The notes under the pieces: model-generated
The model's input: only the letters and a program-made list of their open reading frames with translations
Told to the model about the DNA's origin: nothing
Database searches by the model: none
Position numbers and translations under genes: made by a program
Assembly: GCA_036003885.1 (NCBI GenBank)
Contig: DASYSA010000029.1
Span: 1 to 6,622, forward strand
Length of the DNA: 6,622 nucleotides
Direction: 5' to 3'
From: DASYSA01 sp036003885
GTDB lineage: Bacteria; Acidobacteriota; Blastocatellia; UBA7656
Shown here: one piece after another, positions 6,048-6,622 of the stretch
Layout of the letters: each line of letters opens with the position of its first letter
Position numbering within the stretch: position 1 is the first letter of the stretch

Positions 6048-6076
6048 TTGACGTTCATTCTGTCCGTTGTTCTAAT
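6048..6076 (+). promoter_or_regulatory. Near-consensus sigma-70 promoter for the aminotransferase
   Basis: TTGACG (6048-6053), a 17-bp spacer and TCTAAT (6071-6076): five of six matches in each hexamer with ideal spacing. The predicted start is near 6083, leaving a short leader of about 34 nt that ends in GGGAGG (6105-6110), 6 nt before the ATG. The -35 starts immediately after the last CCCTGTT of the heptamer array, sharing its TT. Confidence 0.6.
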
Positions 6077-6116
6077 AAGTCCCGCCGCTTCGATGCGGAG
6101 ACCTGGGAGGACCTGT

Positions 6117-6622
6117 ATGACTGCTAACGTCACCGAAACAGCTTCCGCCGCCGACCTCATTGCAAAACAGAAGGAGTACCTCTGGCCATGCGTTGCGACA
6201 TTATATGAGCAGCCGCTGGTTCTCGAACGGGGCGAAGGTATGCACGTCTGGGATTCGGAAGGCACGCGATATCTCGATTGCTTCGGCGGCGTGCTCACGA
6301 CTTCGGTGGGTCACGCGCGGCCTGAAGTCGTCGAAGCGATAAGCAGCCAGGTAGCCGCCATCGCTCACACCTCCACTCTGTACATTAATCGACCGCAGGC
6401 CGACCTCGCCCAGAAGCTTGCGCAGATAACTCCGGGCCGCTTGAAGAAGAGCTTCTTCACCAACAGCGGAACCGAAGCCGACGAGACCGCGATGGTGCTG
6501 GCGCGCATTTATACAGGCAACACCGACATTGTCGCCTTGAGGCACGGGTATCATGGACGCTCTATCATGAATATGACAGCGACCGGTCACGCGCCATGGA
6601 GGCACGCAGGCTCTTCGGTTGC
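6117..6622 (+). CDS. Class III PLP-dependent aminotransferase, AGXT2-like (3' truncated by window)
   Basis: The first 168 codons are present and the gene runs off the window. The start ATG 6117 has GGGAGG 6 nt upstream and a near-consensus promoter. The protein belongs to the fold-type I, class III (omega/acetylornithine-type) aminotransferases. After a short variable N-terminus come YLDCFGGVLTTSVGHARPEV (52-71), AHTSTLYIN (83-91), the phosphate-cup motif FFTNSGTEADET (113-124) and the HGYHGRS motif (143-149), whose aromatic residue stacks on the PLP ring. The catalytic lysine would be further downstream. The YLD-x-F-GG-x-x-T-x-SVGH region resembles alanine-glyoxylate aminotransferase 2 and its bacterial relatives, which transfer amino groups from beta-alanine-type or omega-amino donors. 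4-aminobutyrate or other omega-amino acid transaminase is also possible. It is cytoplasmic, and no neighbouring gene of the same pathway is visible. Confidence 0.9.
   Translation, partial: MTANVTETASAADLIAKQKEYLWPCVATLYEQPLVLERGEGMHVWDSEGTRYLDCFGGVLTTSVGHARPEVVEAISSQVAAIAHTSTLYINRPQADLAQKLAQITPGRLKKSFFTNSGTEADETAMVLARIYTGNTDIVALRHGYHGRSIMNMTATGHAPWRHAGSSV

Larger units (their letters stand above)
5813..6116. other. Repeat-rich intergenic region between receptor and aminotransferase
   Basis: This 304-bp gap has no credible ORF. It consists of a left heptamer block (5816-5857), a middle stretch with scattered degenerate copies (5858-5930), a right heptamer block (5931-6043) and then a promoter and ribosome binding site for the next gene. 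No separate intrinsic terminator with a T-run is seen after the receptor stop. The inverted heptamer blocks could fold into a long hairpin in the receptor's 3' mRNA. Confidence 0.7.

Noticed and set aside
5816..6116. Insertion sequence or MITE remnant
   Set aside because: There is no transposase fragment, no terminal inverted repeat with target duplication outside the heptamers, and the complementarity is fully explained by the opposed heptamer blocks.

Overview
The window looks like a chromosomal segment of a Gram-negative bacterium, most probably an Acidobacteriota member (Blastocatellia-like). The main reason is the large central gene. It encodes an outer-membrane TonB-dependent receptor of the Oar type (signal peptide, carboxypeptidase-regulatory-like domain, plug, long beta-barrel ending in Phe), a family greatly expanded in that phylum. 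Supporting signs are a moderately high GC content and intergenic spacers made of heptanucleotide tandem repeats. The taxonomic call is an inference from gene style, not from a marker gene.

Layout, left to right. Positions 2-148 (+) are the last 48 codons of a probable SAM-dependent methyltransferase. It converges on a calcineurin-like metallophosphoesterase (844-191, -), and the 42-bp spacer between them reads as exactly six degenerate heptamers. Upstream of the phosphoesterase is a divergent promoter region (about 845-1053). It holds a perfect extended -10 for the minus strand, flanked by a 7-bp inverted repeat, and a weaker candidate promoter for the plus strand. The plus-strand gene (1054-1875) encodes a membrane-anchored protein of unknown function with a conserved-looking CGCP stretch near its C-terminus.

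From 1876 to 2332 lies a 457-bp gap before the receptor gene. It carries an AT-rich patch with three TTTCAT hexamers at exact 11-bp period, which resembles an OmpR/PhoB-type response-regulator site. A weak -10, a short perfect hairpin and a 52-codon small ORF with a near-ideal Shine-Dalgarno sequence follow. The receptor runs from 2333 to 5812 (1159 aa).

The 304-bp gap after the receptor (5813-6116) is mostly a heptamer repeat array: an AGGTGTC block, and two large blocks of the complementary heptamer CACCTGA/CACCTCA/CACCTGG. It includes a perfect 21-bp inverted repeat. A near-consensus sigma-70 promoter abuts its right end and drives a class III PLP-dependent aminotransferase (6117 to the window edge, incomplete).

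The genes do not form an obvious single pathway. No CRISPR array, transposase, toxin-antitoxin pair, RNA gene or recognisable defence system is visible. The most unusual content is non-coding: the two heptamer arrays and the 11-bp-phased TTTCAT repeats in the receptor leader.
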